From contig CAIYOB010000661.1 of the NCBI GenBank assembly GCA_903927685.1, forward strand, positions 1 to 43,184: DNA of 43,184 bases. Reading direction: 5' to 3'. This document shows positions 17,715-26,340 of this stretch, one piece after another (position 1 is the stretch's first letter; every line of letters begins with the position of its first letter). The notes under the pieces were generated by a model. The model did not search any database. It was not told where the DNA came from and saw nothing but the letters and a program-made list of their open reading frames with translations. A program made the translations under genes and the position numbers. This stretch comes from an uncultured Planctomycetaceae bacterium (GTDB lineage Bacteria > Planctomycetota > Planctomycetia > Pirellulales > Pirellulaceae).

Positions 17715-19301
17715 TCAGCGCGTTGCCGACGGCTCGGCGTCCTGGGGTGGCCCGATCTGCAAGTCGCGGTTCAGACGCTCCAACTCGGGCCGTAGCCGTG
17801 GATGAATCTCCATCAAGATCACCTGCCGGACACCCGTGGGCAGTCCCTCCATGAGTTGAACGAGCGAAGCCAGTTTCTGATGAGCCAGGGCCTGCTCGTC
17901 GCGGAGGATGTAGACGTTGGCCTGACCGGCCAGTCCGACCGCCTGGAATTGCTGGTCGCTGGCCTTGGCCAGTTGGTCATAACTCCGCAACGCCTGGTCG
18001 AGTTCGTCGTTCTGGAGATACAACTCGGCCAGCCGCTGTTGGGCCCGCCAGGCATAGTATTGGTTTTGCTGGTTGTCTTCACTGGGAGGGAAATACCGCG
18101 GCACACTCTGCCAAGCTTCGGCCGTCGCGAGTTCGGCGGCGTGCAGGTACTGGTCGCGGACGGTCGCTTTCCGCTCGACCGCGGGCAGCTCGTGCTCGGA
18201 CACCTCCAGCAAGGGGGCCGGTCGGCGGGCCCAGGCGGCCACACCGCCCAGCAGCAAGGCGGCTAGAACCACGGTGAACAGCCAGCCGACGGTCCCGCGG
18301 CGGTCGGCCACCCGGGCCTGCTGCTGCATCGCGACCGCCAGTTGCTGGGTGAGTTCAGTGCGCGCAGCACCGGCGGGAGCGGCCAAGTCGAACGCGGTCC
18401 AGCCATCGGTTTCCGCGGTCCACGCCTCGTCCAGTCCGCTGATCGGCACCGTCCGGAGGTCGCGCAAAACATCCAAGGCCGTCGAATAACGGTCCTCCGG
18501 CCGCTTGGCCATCAGTTTGTGCACGATGCGGCACAGGCCGCCGGGCAGGTCGGAACGTTGGTCCTCCAGACGCGGCGGCTCTTTCTTCAGATGCTGGACC
18601 GCGACGCTCAATGGCGAGTCGCCTTCGAAGGGCGGACGCCCGGCCAGCATTTGGTAACAGGTGACGCCGAAGGAATACAGGTCGCTGCGAGAATCGAGCG
18701 GACGCCCTTCGACTTGTTCCGGGCTCATGTACAGCGGCGTGCCCACGGTGACGCCGACTTGGGTCAGGTTCAGGGCCTGACCTTCCCGCTCGACGCGTGC
18801 CAGGCCAAAGTCGGCCACTTTCACCTCGCCGGTCCGAGCCAGCATGATGTTCTCTGGCTTGATGTCCCGGTGGATAATCTTCTGCTGGGCCGCCTTGTGC
18901 AGCGCTGCGGCGACCTGCCGCATGACGCTCGCGGCCGCCGCGGCGTCCAGCGTGCCCTGACGTTCGATCACCTGCTTCAGGTTCTGGCCTTCGACGTACT
19001 CCTGGACCATGAAGTGGATTCCGTCCAGGCAGCCCACTTCATGAACCTGGACGATGTTGGCGTGGATCAGTGAGGCCGCCGCTCGAGCCTCATGCAGGAA
19101 CCGCCGCACGTACGCGGGGTCGGCGGCCAAGTGGTGCTTCAGGACTTTGAACGCGACCTTGCGGCCCAGGGACTCCTGCTCAGCCAGATACACGTCCGCC
19201 ATGCCGCCCCGGCCCAGGCGGCGCATCAGGTGATAGTCTCCCAGGCGACGGCCGGTCAGGTCGGAGTCCGCAACGGGGGCAGGAGGGACAGGATCGTCCA
19301 T
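17715..19301 (-). CDS. Membrane-anchored serine/threonine protein kinase
   Basis: 528 aa. The cytoplasmic kinase domain (about residues 20-285) has the glycine loop LGRGGMADVY, lysine K52 (VAFK), catalytic loop HRDIKPEN with D145, DFG at 163-165, GTPLYMSPEQ and SDLYSFGVTCYQML, all needed for activity. A linker leads to one membrane helix (about 345-367, TVVLAALLLGGVAAWA) and an extracytoplasmic C-terminal part rich in alpha helices with TPR-like spacing (AELYLQNDELDQALRSYDQL, LAGQANVYILRDEQALAHQK). This Hanks-type layout is frequent in planctomycetes. It lies 42 nt after frr in the same direction and may be part of the translation operon transcript. Substrates are unknown. Confidence 0.93.
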   Translation of the reverse strand: MDDPVPPAPVADSDLTGRRLGDYHLMRRLGRGGMADVYLAEQESLGRKVAFKVLKHHLAADPAYVRRFLHEARAAASLIHANIVQVHEVGCLDGIHFMVQEYVEGQNLKQVIERQGTLDAAAAASVMRQVAAALHKAAQQKIIHRDIKPENIMLARTGEVKVADFGLARVEREGQALNLTQVGVTVGTPLYMSPEQVEGRPLDSRSDLYSFGVTCYQMLAGRPPFEGDSPLSVAVQHLKKEPPRLEDQRSDLPGGLCRIVHKLMAKRPEDRYSTALDVLRDLRTVPISGLDEAWTAETDGWTAFDLAAPAGAARTELTQQLAVAMQQQARVADRRGTVGWLFTVVLAALLLGGVAAWARRPAPLLEVSEHELPAVERKATVRDQYLHAAELATAEAWQSVPRYFPPSEDNQQNQYYAWRAQQRLAELYLQNDELDQALRSYDQLAKASDQQFQAVGLAGQANVYILRDEQALAHQKLASLVQLMEGLPTGVRQVILMEIHPRLRPELERLNRDLQIGPPQDAEPSATR

Positions 19302-19343
19302 GCAAGCTCAGTCGCCCATCAAAGAACGGTCGCCCATCAAAGC

Positions 19344-19907
19344 TTACGCGTCTTCCAAGACCTCGACTTCCTTGGCTTTGGCCAGTTCGTTGACCTTGTC
19401 CTCGTAGGACTTGGTCAATTCCTGGATCGATTCCTTCGTCTGGTCGCGTTCGTCCTCGCTCATCTCCTTGGCTTTCTCCGCCTGGTCCGCGGCCTTGTTG
19501 CCGTCGCGGCGAATGTTGCGAATAGAGATGCGGGCTTCCTCGCCCAGTTCCTTGACCCGCCCGACCATCTTGCGGCGAGTTTCGGTGGACAGGGCGGGGA
19601 TGTTGATCCGGATCAGCCGTCCGTCGTTCTGCGGGTTGAATCCCAGGTCGCTGGCAATGATTGCCTTTTCGATATCCTTGAGCGTGCCCGGGTCGAACGG
19701 CCGGATCACGATCTGGGTCGGCTCGGGGACCCCGATCGAAGCCAGTTGCTTGATCGGAGCTGTCGAGCCATAGACATCGACGCGCAGCGAATCGACCAGC
19801 CCCGGATTGGCACGCCCGGTGCGGATCCCCGCCAAGCTGGATTTCAGCACGGCGATCGCTTTGTCCATCCGCTCTTCCGTGTCAAACAAGATTTCGTCGG
19901 CGCTCAT
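19344..19907 (-). CDS. frr: Ribosome recycling factor
   Basis: 187 aa (E. coli 185). With EF-G it splits the post-termination ribosome. Conserved blocks include LAGIRTGRANPGLVDSLRVD, YGSTAPIKQLASI, IRPFDPGTLKDIEKAI, LGFNPQNDGRLIRINIPAL, TETRRKMVGRVKELGEEA and the tail IQELTKSYEDKVNELAKAKE. Fourth gene of rpsB-tsf-pyrH-frr; ATG 19907, 116 nt after pyrH. Confidence 0.97.
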   Translation of the reverse strand: MSADEILFDTEERMDKAIAVLKSSLAGIRTGRANPGLVDSLRVDVYGSTAPIKQLASIGVPEPTQIVIRPFDPGTLKDIEKAIIASDLGFNPQNDGRLIRINIPALSTETRRKMVGRVKELGEEARISIRNIRRDGNKAADQAEKAKEMSEDERDQTKESIQELTKSYEDKVNELAKAKEVEVLEDA

Positions 19908-20023
19908 CTCGAATCAACTCCCGAGCAGTATGAGGATGCAAAAGCAACTGCGGCGCGGCCGACCGCCGGCCACGCCTCGCTGGTCGAGCCACCGCTCCCC
20001 GAGCCGTCCGGGCGATCACCAAC

Positions 20024-20767
<744 letters not shown>

Positions 20768-21601
20768 CTATTTCTGCCCGATTTCCCAGTGGACGAAACG
20801 CTTAACGGTCATGCCTTTCTGCTCGGCCATCTTGCCCACAGTCTCTTTGTCGCCCTTGACAAACTGCTGTTCCAGCAGGACTTTCTCGGCAAAGAAATTG
20901 CGCAGCCGCCCTTCGACCATCTTGTCGACGATGCTCTCGGGCTTGCCTTCCTTCAGCGCTGCCTCGCGGAGGATCGTACGCTCCTTCTCGATCTCGGCCG
21001 GATCCAAGTCTTCCCGGCCTAGCGCCAGCGGGCGCATGGCCGCAATGTGCATGCAGACGTCTTTCGCCACGTCGGCCGTGCCGCCCGAGACTTCCAGCAG
21101 TACGCCGGCGATCGTGGTCGCGTTGTGGCTGTAACCGCCGCACGGCGCGTCGATCCGGATCATCCGGCCGACATTGAACACTTCGCGGATCCGGTTGAAC
21201 AGATCGTCCTTCTGCTCGCGCAAGGTCGTCCCCGGCTTGCTGGGCGACGGCTGGTCCAGCAATTCGTCGGCGGTCTGAGCCCCGGGGCCGGTCGCCAATT
21301 GACGCGCCAAGTCGCTGGCCAACTGGATCACCTCGGGATTCTGAGCGACCGGGTTGCTCTCGCACTTCAACTCCACCATCGCGCCGACCGGGGGATCAAA
21401 ACTGGCATAAATGCCAAACCGGCCAAACGCCGTTTCGCGATCGGACCGCTTGTTCAACACCTGAGCACCCCGCTCACGCAGCCAGCGGACGGCCGCCTCG
21501 GCGTCACCCTGGCACTCGTTGAGCGCTTGCTTGCAATCCATCATCGGAAGCCCGGTCTTCTCCCGCAGGGCTTTCACTTCCGCCGCACTGATAGCAACCA
21601 T
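20768..21601 (-). CDS. tsf: Elongation factor Ts
   Basis: 277 aa (E. coli 283). Nucleotide exchange factor for EF-Tu. The N-terminal UBA-like part is clear: VKALREKTGLPMMDCKQALN and GDAEAAVRWLRERG. In the core, the canonical ETDFVAxN motif reads ESNPVAQN (residues 81-88). The Asp and Phe that contact EF-Tu in the E. coli complex are therefore replaced by Asn and Pro. The C-terminal part is otherwise EF-Ts-like (VCMHIAAMRPLAL, EIEKERTILREAALKEGKPE, VEGRLRNFFAEKVLLEQQFV). The second gene of the operon, abutting pyrH. Confidence 0.95.
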   Translation of the reverse strand: MVAISAAEVKALREKTGLPMMDCKQALNECQGDAEAAVRWLRERGAQVLNKRSDRETAFGRFGIYASFDPPVGAMVELKCESNPVAQNPEVIQLASDLARQLATGPGAQTADELLDQPSPSKPGTTLREQKDDLFNRIREVFNVGRMIRIDAPCGGYSHNATTIAGVLLEVSGGTADVAKDVCMHIAAMRPLALGREDLDPAEIEKERTILREAALKEGKPESIVDKMVEGRLRNFFAEKVLLEQQFVKGDKETVGKMAEQKGMTVKRFVHWEIGQK

Positions 21602-21750
21602 ACGAATATCTCCTGAGCAAACTAGTGAATCTCTTGTGGGCCAGACATGCCGTCGGGGACGGCAGGAAACGGAAGGGCGCCGAACAGGTCGCCGCAGTCA
21701 CGCCGCGGCGACTCTGAGCGGAGCATGCTGAGCACAGTCTCTCCGCCGGT

Positions 21751-22512
21751 TCAGACGCTCGCCGATGCTTCGGGCGAATCCTTGTCCGCCATCGCCGCCG
21801 GGGCCTCGCCGACTTGCGGACGGGTCGGCAGCGCCGCCCGGCCAGCCAGGACCGCGTCCGCCAAGTGCCGGATGATCAACTCGATGGACCGAATCCCGTC
21901 ATCGTTGCCGGGAATCGGCAGATCGACCTGATCGGGATCACAATCGGTATCGATCAAGGACACCGTGGTGAGGCCTAGCTTCCGGGCTTCCTGAACGGCG
22001 TTCTTTTCCTTCTTCGGGTCCACCACGACCAGGCACTCGGGCAACCGGTTCATCGTACGGATACCGTTCAGATTGCGGTACATCTTGCGGTACTCGCGAT
22101 TCAGAGCGGATTGCATCTTCTTCGAGTAATTCGCCAGCTCTTCGCCGCTGCGCAGGGCTTCGAGTTCTTCCAGCCGCCCCAACCGGCTGCGGACCGTCCG
22201 GAAGTTCGTCAGACAGCCGCCGAGCCAACGCTCGCTCACAAAAGGCATTCCGCACCGCAGACTCTCACGCTCAATGGCGTCACTGCCCTGCCGCTTGGTG
22301 CCCACAAACAGGATCAAGCTGCCACCCGCGGCGACCTGCGTCAAATACTTCTTGGCACGCAGCAGCCCGCGCACCGTCTCGCGGATATCAATGATGTGGA
22401 TCAGGTTCTTGCGGGCATAAATGTACGGGGCCATCTTCGGATTCCAACGGCTGGCCCGATGCCCAAAATGCACGCCCGCGTCGACCAATTCTTTTACCAG
22501 CGACTCTGACAC
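21751..22512 (-). CDS. rpsB: 30S ribosomal protein S2
   Basis: 253 aa (E. coli 241). Recognisable S2 blocks are [109 protein letters not shown] and [18 protein letters not shown]. The start is GTG 22512 with a perfect AAGGAG 7 nt upstream. It is followed by a 149-nt gap and tsf, the classic S2-EF-Ts arrangement. Confidence 0.97.
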   Translation of the reverse strand: MSESLVKELVDAGVHFGHRASRWNPKMAPYIYARKNLIHIIDIRETVRGLLRAKKYLTQVAAGGSLILFVGTKRQGSDAIERESLRCGMPFVSERWLGGCLTNFRTVRSRLGRLEELEALRSGEELANYSKKMQSALNREYRKMYRNLNGIRTMNRLPECLVVVDPKKEKNAVQEARKLGLTTVSLIDTDCDPDQVDLPIPGNDDGIRSIELIIRHLADAVLAGRAALPTRPQVGEAPAAMADKDSPEASASV

Positions 22513-22542
22513 AATGCATCTCCTTCGCTACGCTAGGGCCAG

Positions 22543-22561
22543 ATGCGGCAAACAACCGCAT
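22543..22561 (-). promoter_or_regulatory. Leader hairpin before rpsB
   Basis: On the minus strand, ATGCGG-TTGTTTG-CCGCAT forms a perfect 6-bp stem with a 7-nt loop, 17 bases upstream of the AAGGAG ribosome site. In other bacteria S2 represses its own operon through leader structures; that role here is inference. Further upstream, the leader also has GGACGC/GCGTCC arms followed by a T7 run. Confidence 0.4.
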
Positions 22562-22661
22562 CCAGGTCACCACCTTCACCCACGGCGAGCACAAAAAAAG
22601 GTACCAAAACCCAAGCCCACGGACGCACCCGCAACCAACGTCGCGTCCCGGGGAATCCAGA

Positions 22662-22690
22662 AATGTATAACTTCCGTCAGCCAGGGTCAA
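22662..22690 (-). promoter_or_regulatory. Candidate sigma-70 promoter of the rpsB operon
   Basis: On the minus strand: TTGACC (22685-22690), a 17-base spacer, and TACATT (22662-22667), about 150 bases before rpsB. The -35 lies inside the 3' end of the upstream gene. It is a moderate match only. Confidence 0.4.
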
Positions 22691-23180
22691 GGCGGCCGGC
22701 GACGGGATCTTTCAAGAGTTGCCGAATAACATGTCGAGTTGTTTCTCCGATTCCGGGGCAGTTGCTCTCCCGCGGCCCGGCAACGTTGAGGACTCGAATC
22801 TCGTTCCGAGCCAGCCAGCGGTGGATCGCAGCGGTATCGATCGCTTCGGTAAGATCTACCAGAAGGAGCGGCTTCTTGTATTTGACAGCCAAACGCCGCG
22901 TTAGTTCGGTGCCTCCCAACAGGCGTGCACGATACAGGATCAGCGTGCCGTCGGAATCGACGACGTTTCGCTCGGTCCGCACCGGATACTCAGGCGATTC
23001 GACCTCCTGCAGGCGGTACGCCGGGGCGATGACTCCGTCCTCGGCGAGGCGGCCCTGGGGACACCAGCCGCCGTGTTCGACGCCAAGCTCGATCGCTGCG
23101 TCCAGTGCTCCGCGATCCACACCCGTCTGGCCGCCGGACACGATCTTTTGCACGCGTACCGCTGGTTCTTGGTCGTCCAT
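22677..23180 (-). CDS. SLOG-fold protein, putative molybdenum carrier (cpYpsA-related)
   Basis: 167 aa single-domain protein. The N-terminal motif IVSGGQTGVDRGALDAAIE (residues 13-31) and following GGWCPQGRLAEDGVIAPAY and YPVRTERNVVDSDGTLIL are diagnostic of the family annotated as 'putative molybdenum carrier', a nucleotide-binding Rossmannoid SLOG group. The C-terminal part LNVAGPRESNCPGIGETT completes the domain. The molybdenum role is a family label with little support; a nucleotide-derivative sensing or processing role is also proposed for SLOG proteins. It is in the same direction as rpsB but separated by 164 nt containing leader signals. Confidence 0.82.
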   Translation of the reverse strand: MDDQEPAVRVQKIVSGGQTGVDRGALDAAIELGVEHGGWCPQGRLAEDGVIAPAYRLQEVESPEYPVRTERNVVDSDGTLILYRARLLGGTELTRRLAVKYKKPLLLVDLTEAIDTAAIHRWLARNEIRVLNVAGPRESNCPGIGETTRHVIRQLLKDPVAGRLDPG

Positions 23181-23201
23181 GTGGACATCGTCAACGTCGG
23201 G

Positions 23202-23567
23202 CTAGCGTTGATTGGGAGGCGGTTCGTCCAGCGTCTGGACCGGCAGCAGATCGGCAACCTGCGCGGGACCCGCGTCGCTAACGCCTGCCGTCGGTGGGGA
23301 GGGCGCGAGTGGGGCTTCGGCCTGCAGGGGTATGATCGGCCAATTCTCGGATGGGTCCGAGACGGGTGGCGCGGCCGCTTCGGCCCGGAGAATCGTCGGC
23401 TGATGCTGGACAACCCGCGCGGCCCCCTCGTCGCTCGCCCGCGCCGGTTCGACGATCGAGGTGGCGGGGACCCGGGATGCATCGGACAGACATCCAGGGA
23501 CGAATGCTAGAACCACAGTGGCGACAATCGCCCCCGTCGCCGCAACCAGCTTGGCTTGCCAATCCAT
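23202..23567 (-). CDS. Small lipoprotein-like or membrane-anchored hypothetical protein
   Basis: 121 aa, not recognised as a named family. The N-terminus MDWQAKLVAATGAIVATVVLAF is a hydrophobic signal or anchor, followed by VPGC, an imperfect lipobox whose Cys could be lipidated. The remainder is low-complexity, rich in Ala, Pro and Ser (AEAAPPVSDP, EAPLAPSPPTAGVSD), and looks unstructured. ATG 23567 has AAGG about 8 nt upstream; an upstream ATG at 23597 is possible. It stands downstream of rsmH, where many bacteria have ftsL, but shows no coiled coil or FtsL-like topology. Confidence 0.6.
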   Translation of the reverse strand: MDWQAKLVAATGAIVATVVLAFVPGCLSDASRVPATSIVEPARASDEGAARVVQHQPTILRAEAAAPPVSDPSENWPIIPLQAEAPLAPSPPTAGVSDAGPAQVADLLPVQTLDEPPPNQR

Positions 23568-23809
23568 GTCAGCCTTACCTTCGGGCGCTGTTTTCACGCC
23601 CCGGGGAATGTGCTCAAGTGCTAGATTTCCCGAGACCAGTTGCCACAGAGTCCTTTCCGTGGATCAAGCCCCCCCCCGATCCTCGGCCGATGCGTCTGAT
23701 CCGCATCATCCGCAGTCTATCGGCAGATTCGGCCGGTCGACATCAGTGAATCCGTGCCTGTCGAGCGGGCTGGGTGCATCGCCAACACTCGCCCGATCCG
23801 CGGGCCCCC

Positions 23810-24700
23810 TCAGGGCTTTCTGGCGGCTGCACGCAACTTGGCACTGCGGCTGCGCGGATTGTCGGCGCACTCGGACTCGCCGGGGCAGACAGGCTTGTTG
23901 CACAGCCGAACCAGCCGGGGATCCGAGCGGAAGGCTTCCTTGACCAGCCGGTCTTCGAGCGAATGAAAGCTGATCACGACAAACCGGGCCTCGGGACGCA
24001 GCCAGTCGGGAATCCGTTCCAGGGCGAGCTTTAACGACCCCAGTTCATCATTGACCGCGATGCGGAGCGCCTGAAAGGTACGCGTTGCGGGATCGATCCG
24101 CTGCTGGGGGCTCCGCGGGACGCACGAGCGGACCAACCGGGCGAGTTGCTCGGCCGTCCGAATCGGCACGCTGCGTCGGACCTCGACGATCTTCCGGGCA
24201 ATCCGCCGGCTGTATCGTTCTTCGCCGTACTGGTAGATCAGGTCGGCCAGCGGTTGCTCTCGAATTCGGGCCAGCAACTGCCATGCGGGCTCGCCCTCGG
24301 TCGGGTCGAACCTCAAATCGAGCGTCCCCCGCGCCTCGAACGAGAATCCCCGGCCGGCATCGGCCAGTTGATCGCTGGACAAGCCCACATCCAGCAGCAC
24401 GCCGTCGACCGCCGTCAGTTGCAGGCTGCGGAGCAACTCCGGAAGATCGCAGAAATTGGCCTGTGCGACTTTGACCGGCAGCCCGGCCAGATTCTGTTCC
24501 GCGGCTGCGATCGCCTGCGGATCGCGGTCCAATGCCAGCACGAACCCGCCGGGGGCGACGCGTTCCGCCAACGCCCGGGTATGACCGCCTCCGCCCAGCG
24601 TGCCGTCGACCAAGATCTGGCCGGGACGCGGCTGGAGATAGTCCAAGACTTCGTTTCGCAGCACGGGGGTGTGAATGGAGTCCGACATGACCTCTGTCAT
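23810..24700 (-). CDS. rsmH: 16S rRNA (cytosine(1402)-N4)-methyltransferase RsmH
   Basis: 296 aa (E. coli 313). Methylates N4 of C1402 in the ribosomal P site. Blocks are HTPVLRNEVLDYL, VDGTLGGGGHTRALAE (SAM motif, 31-46), LALDRDPQAI, VDGVLLDVGLSSDQL, GRGFSFEARGTLDLRFDP, YGEERYSRRIARKIVE, TRTFQALRIAVNDELGSL, VISFHSLEDRLVK and a C-terminal basic tail. Start is ATG 24700 or 24688; both are plausible because the family usually begins just before HxPVL. The 82 in-frame residues further upstream show no conservation pattern and are not included. It follows mraZ, as in most bacterial division clusters. Confidence 0.95.
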   Translation of the reverse strand: MTEVMSDSIHTPVLRNEVLDYLQPRPGQILVDGTLGGGGHTRALAERVAPGGFVLALDRDPQAIAAAEQNLAGLPVKVAQANFCDLPELLRSLQLTAVDGVLLDVGLSSDQLADAGRGFSFEARGTLDLRFDPTEGEPAWQLLARIREQPLADLIYQYGEERYSRRIARKIVEVRRSVPIRTAEQLARLVRSCVPRSPQQRIDPATRTFQALRIAVNDELGSLKLALERIPDWLRPEARFVVISFHSLEDRLVKEAFRSDPRLVRLCNKPVCPGESECADNPRSRSAKLRAAARKP

Positions 24701-24964
24701 AACAGACGACCCAGGGGTGCATCCATGCCCCCCTTGCGGGCCGACCTGTCGATCCTGGCGTCCCCGAAGAATGGACGCTCGGACCTCCTGTCGCAGCCAG
24801 GGGATCCATCCCCCGGCCCGCGGACGCCAACGGCTTCCACGTTTGGCGAGCAGATCAGTTGGTGGCCGCAAACTGATCCACCTGTTCCACGCTAGGCGAA
24901 CTCCTTGGACGTACGATTGCCAAGTCCCAGACCCGCGTCGCGGCATGCCACCGCCTCGAGCGGC

Positions 24965-25417
24965 CTATTTTGTTTCCTCCGGCTTTGTCACGCGCTCTGC
25001 CAAGTCGTCAAAACGCGGTTGGGCACCCCCCAGATACGCTTCCCATCGCTGCAGGTCCCAGATTTCAATATGGTCGCGGACTCCCACCAAAACGAGATCT
25101 TTGCCCAGCGAAGCCAACTGGGCCAATTCGGCTGGCAGTCTCGCCCGCCCCTGCTTGTCGAGTTCAATCCGTTGGACCTGACCATAAAACAAGCGGTTGA
25201 ACGCTCGTACCTCGCGGTCGTTGCCGGGACCATTCGCCAACTTGACCGCCAACCGCTCAAACGCTTCCTCGCTGTAAAGCTCCAAGGAACCATCCGTTCC
25301 CGGTGCCAAGTACAGCGTCGCGTTCTCGCCCGGTCCCAACGCGTCGCGCAGCGGCCGAGGGATGGCAAAGCGGGACTTGTCATCCAATGTCCGATGAAAA
25401 GTCCCCGTCAAAAGCAT
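24965..25417 (-). CDS. mraZ: Transcriptional regulator MraZ
   Basis: 150 aa (usual 140-155). AbrB-like DNA-binding protein with two swapped-hairpin repeats. The first has LDDKSRFAIPRPLRDAL, the second ELDKQGRARLPAELAQL, each carrying the D-x-K-x-x-R/P signature. In E. coli, MraZ represses its own operon by binding TGGG direct repeats. Here four GTGG boxes lie directly upstream of the ATG at 25417, so autoregulation is well supported by sequence. The C-terminus ends EDxxK-rich (FDDLAERVTKPEETK). Confidence 0.95.
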   Translation of the reverse strand: MLLTGTFHRTLDDKSRFAIPRPLRDALGPGENATLYLAPGTDGSLELYSEEAFERLAVKLANGPGNDREVRAFNRLFYGQVQRIELDKQGRARLPAELAQLASLGKDLVLVGVRDHIEIWDLQRWEAYLGGAQPRFDDLAERVTKPEETK

Positions 25418-25467
25418 GCTTCACCACCCTTCACCACTGCTTCCCACTTGGCTCCAAACATACCCAC
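25418..25467 (-). promoter_or_regulatory. MraZ operator: four GTGG boxes in 10/20-bp register
   Basis: On the minus strand, reading toward the ATG: GTGGGTATGT (25458-25467), a 10-base gap, then GTGGGAAGCA (25438-25447), GTGGTGAAGG (25428-25437) and GTGGTGAAGC (25418-25427), the last touching the start codon. The 10-bp period places each box on the same DNA face, as in described MraZ sites. Confidence 0.8.
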
Positions 25468-25484
25468 TTCCGCCGCGCCGTCAA
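25457..25484 (-). promoter_or_regulatory. mraZ promoter
   Basis: -35 TTGACG (25479-25484), a 16-base spacer, and -10 TATGTT (25457-25462). The -10 overlaps the farthest MraZ box, which fits repression by MraZ. The rest of the 341-base gap (to 25758) shows no other feature apart from a T8 run near 25583. Confidence 0.5.
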
Positions 25485-25758
25485 CACAACGCCAAGCGTG
25501 CCAATCGAGATGATTCTGGGGACTTTGTCGTAGAGTCTGGCCAAATCGGGACTTCGGACCAGCGACCGCCCGCAACAAATTCCGGAGTTTTTTTTCCGCG
25601 GCCGGCAAGCGATCCAAAACATGAACAGGCGTACATTTTTCTCGCCTGAACCGGGCGTCACGGGGCGGTCGAGCGGCGCTCGCATTTACCGCACTCAGGC
25701 TCATGCTAGCACCGGGCCGAACCGTATTGGACCTGTCCCGTTTATCTGCCCCCAGACG

Positions 25759-26289
25759 ATGACCTCGCGCAGGTCGAGCATCACAAACGCTTTCGTCAGC
25801 GCGATCATTCCGACCGTCCGTCCCTCGGTTGACGAAATTGGCGAAGCGTTGTCCATTCTCGGGATGGATCCCGCGGATGTTCGTTGCGCTTACTGTGGCG
25901 ACAAAGCAAGCGAGTGGGAACACCTTCGCCCGCTGGTCGTGAAGCGTCGTCCGACCGGGTTCATTTCGGAGATCGCCAACCTCGTCCCGGCTTGTGGGAA
26001 GTGTAACCAAAGCAAGGGCAATAGCCCGTGGCGGGAATGGATACTCGGAAAGGCAAAGCTGTCTCCGACCGGGCGAGGCGTCCTGAATATCTCCGAGCGA
26101 ATTTCTCGTCTCGAAGCCTACGAACGTTGGCGTGCGCCAACACGGGTTGAATTCGAGTCAATCGTCCCGCGAGAGGCCTGGGCTCGCTACTGGGCGCTCT
26201 GCGAGCAAGTCATTGAAGACATGCGTCGCTGTCAGGAAGTTGCGGACGCGCTGCGTGCCAAGGTGATCGAGAGCGTCCGCCATACGTAG
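25759..26289 (+). CDS. HNH endonuclease-domain protein
   Basis: A protein of about 176 aa with an HNH nuclease core. CAYCG is the first zinc pair, EWEHLRPL holds the catalytic His, IANLVPACGKCNQSKGNSPW holds the Asn and second cysteine pair (CGKC). Such small HNH proteins nick or cut DNA and are common on phages and genomic islands. The flanking helices (EAYERWRAPTRVEFESIVP) are unassigned. Start is ATG 25759, chosen because the upstream extension to 25621 has no recognisable content; no strong ribosome site is seen. It is the first gene of an accessory stretch (25.7-29.2 kb). Confidence 0.78.
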   Translation: MTSRRSSITNAFVSAIIPTVRPSVDEIGEALSILGMDPADVRCAYCGDKASEWEHLRPLVVKRRPTGFISEIANLVPACGKCNQSKGNSPWREWILGKAKLSPTGRGVLNISERISRLEAYERWRAPTRVEFESIVPREAWARYWALCEQVIEDMRRCQEVADALRAKVIESVRHT

Positions 26290-26340
26290 GTGAGTTGCCG
26301 TGGTTCCGCAAGCGGACTTCCCCCGGTACGACGTGCGGGA

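Noticed and set aside
24701..24946. 82-residue N-terminal extension of RsmH
   Set aside because: RsmH proteins begin just before HxPVL; the extension is Arg/Trp-rich with no conserved block and is best read as the mraZ-rsmH spacer.
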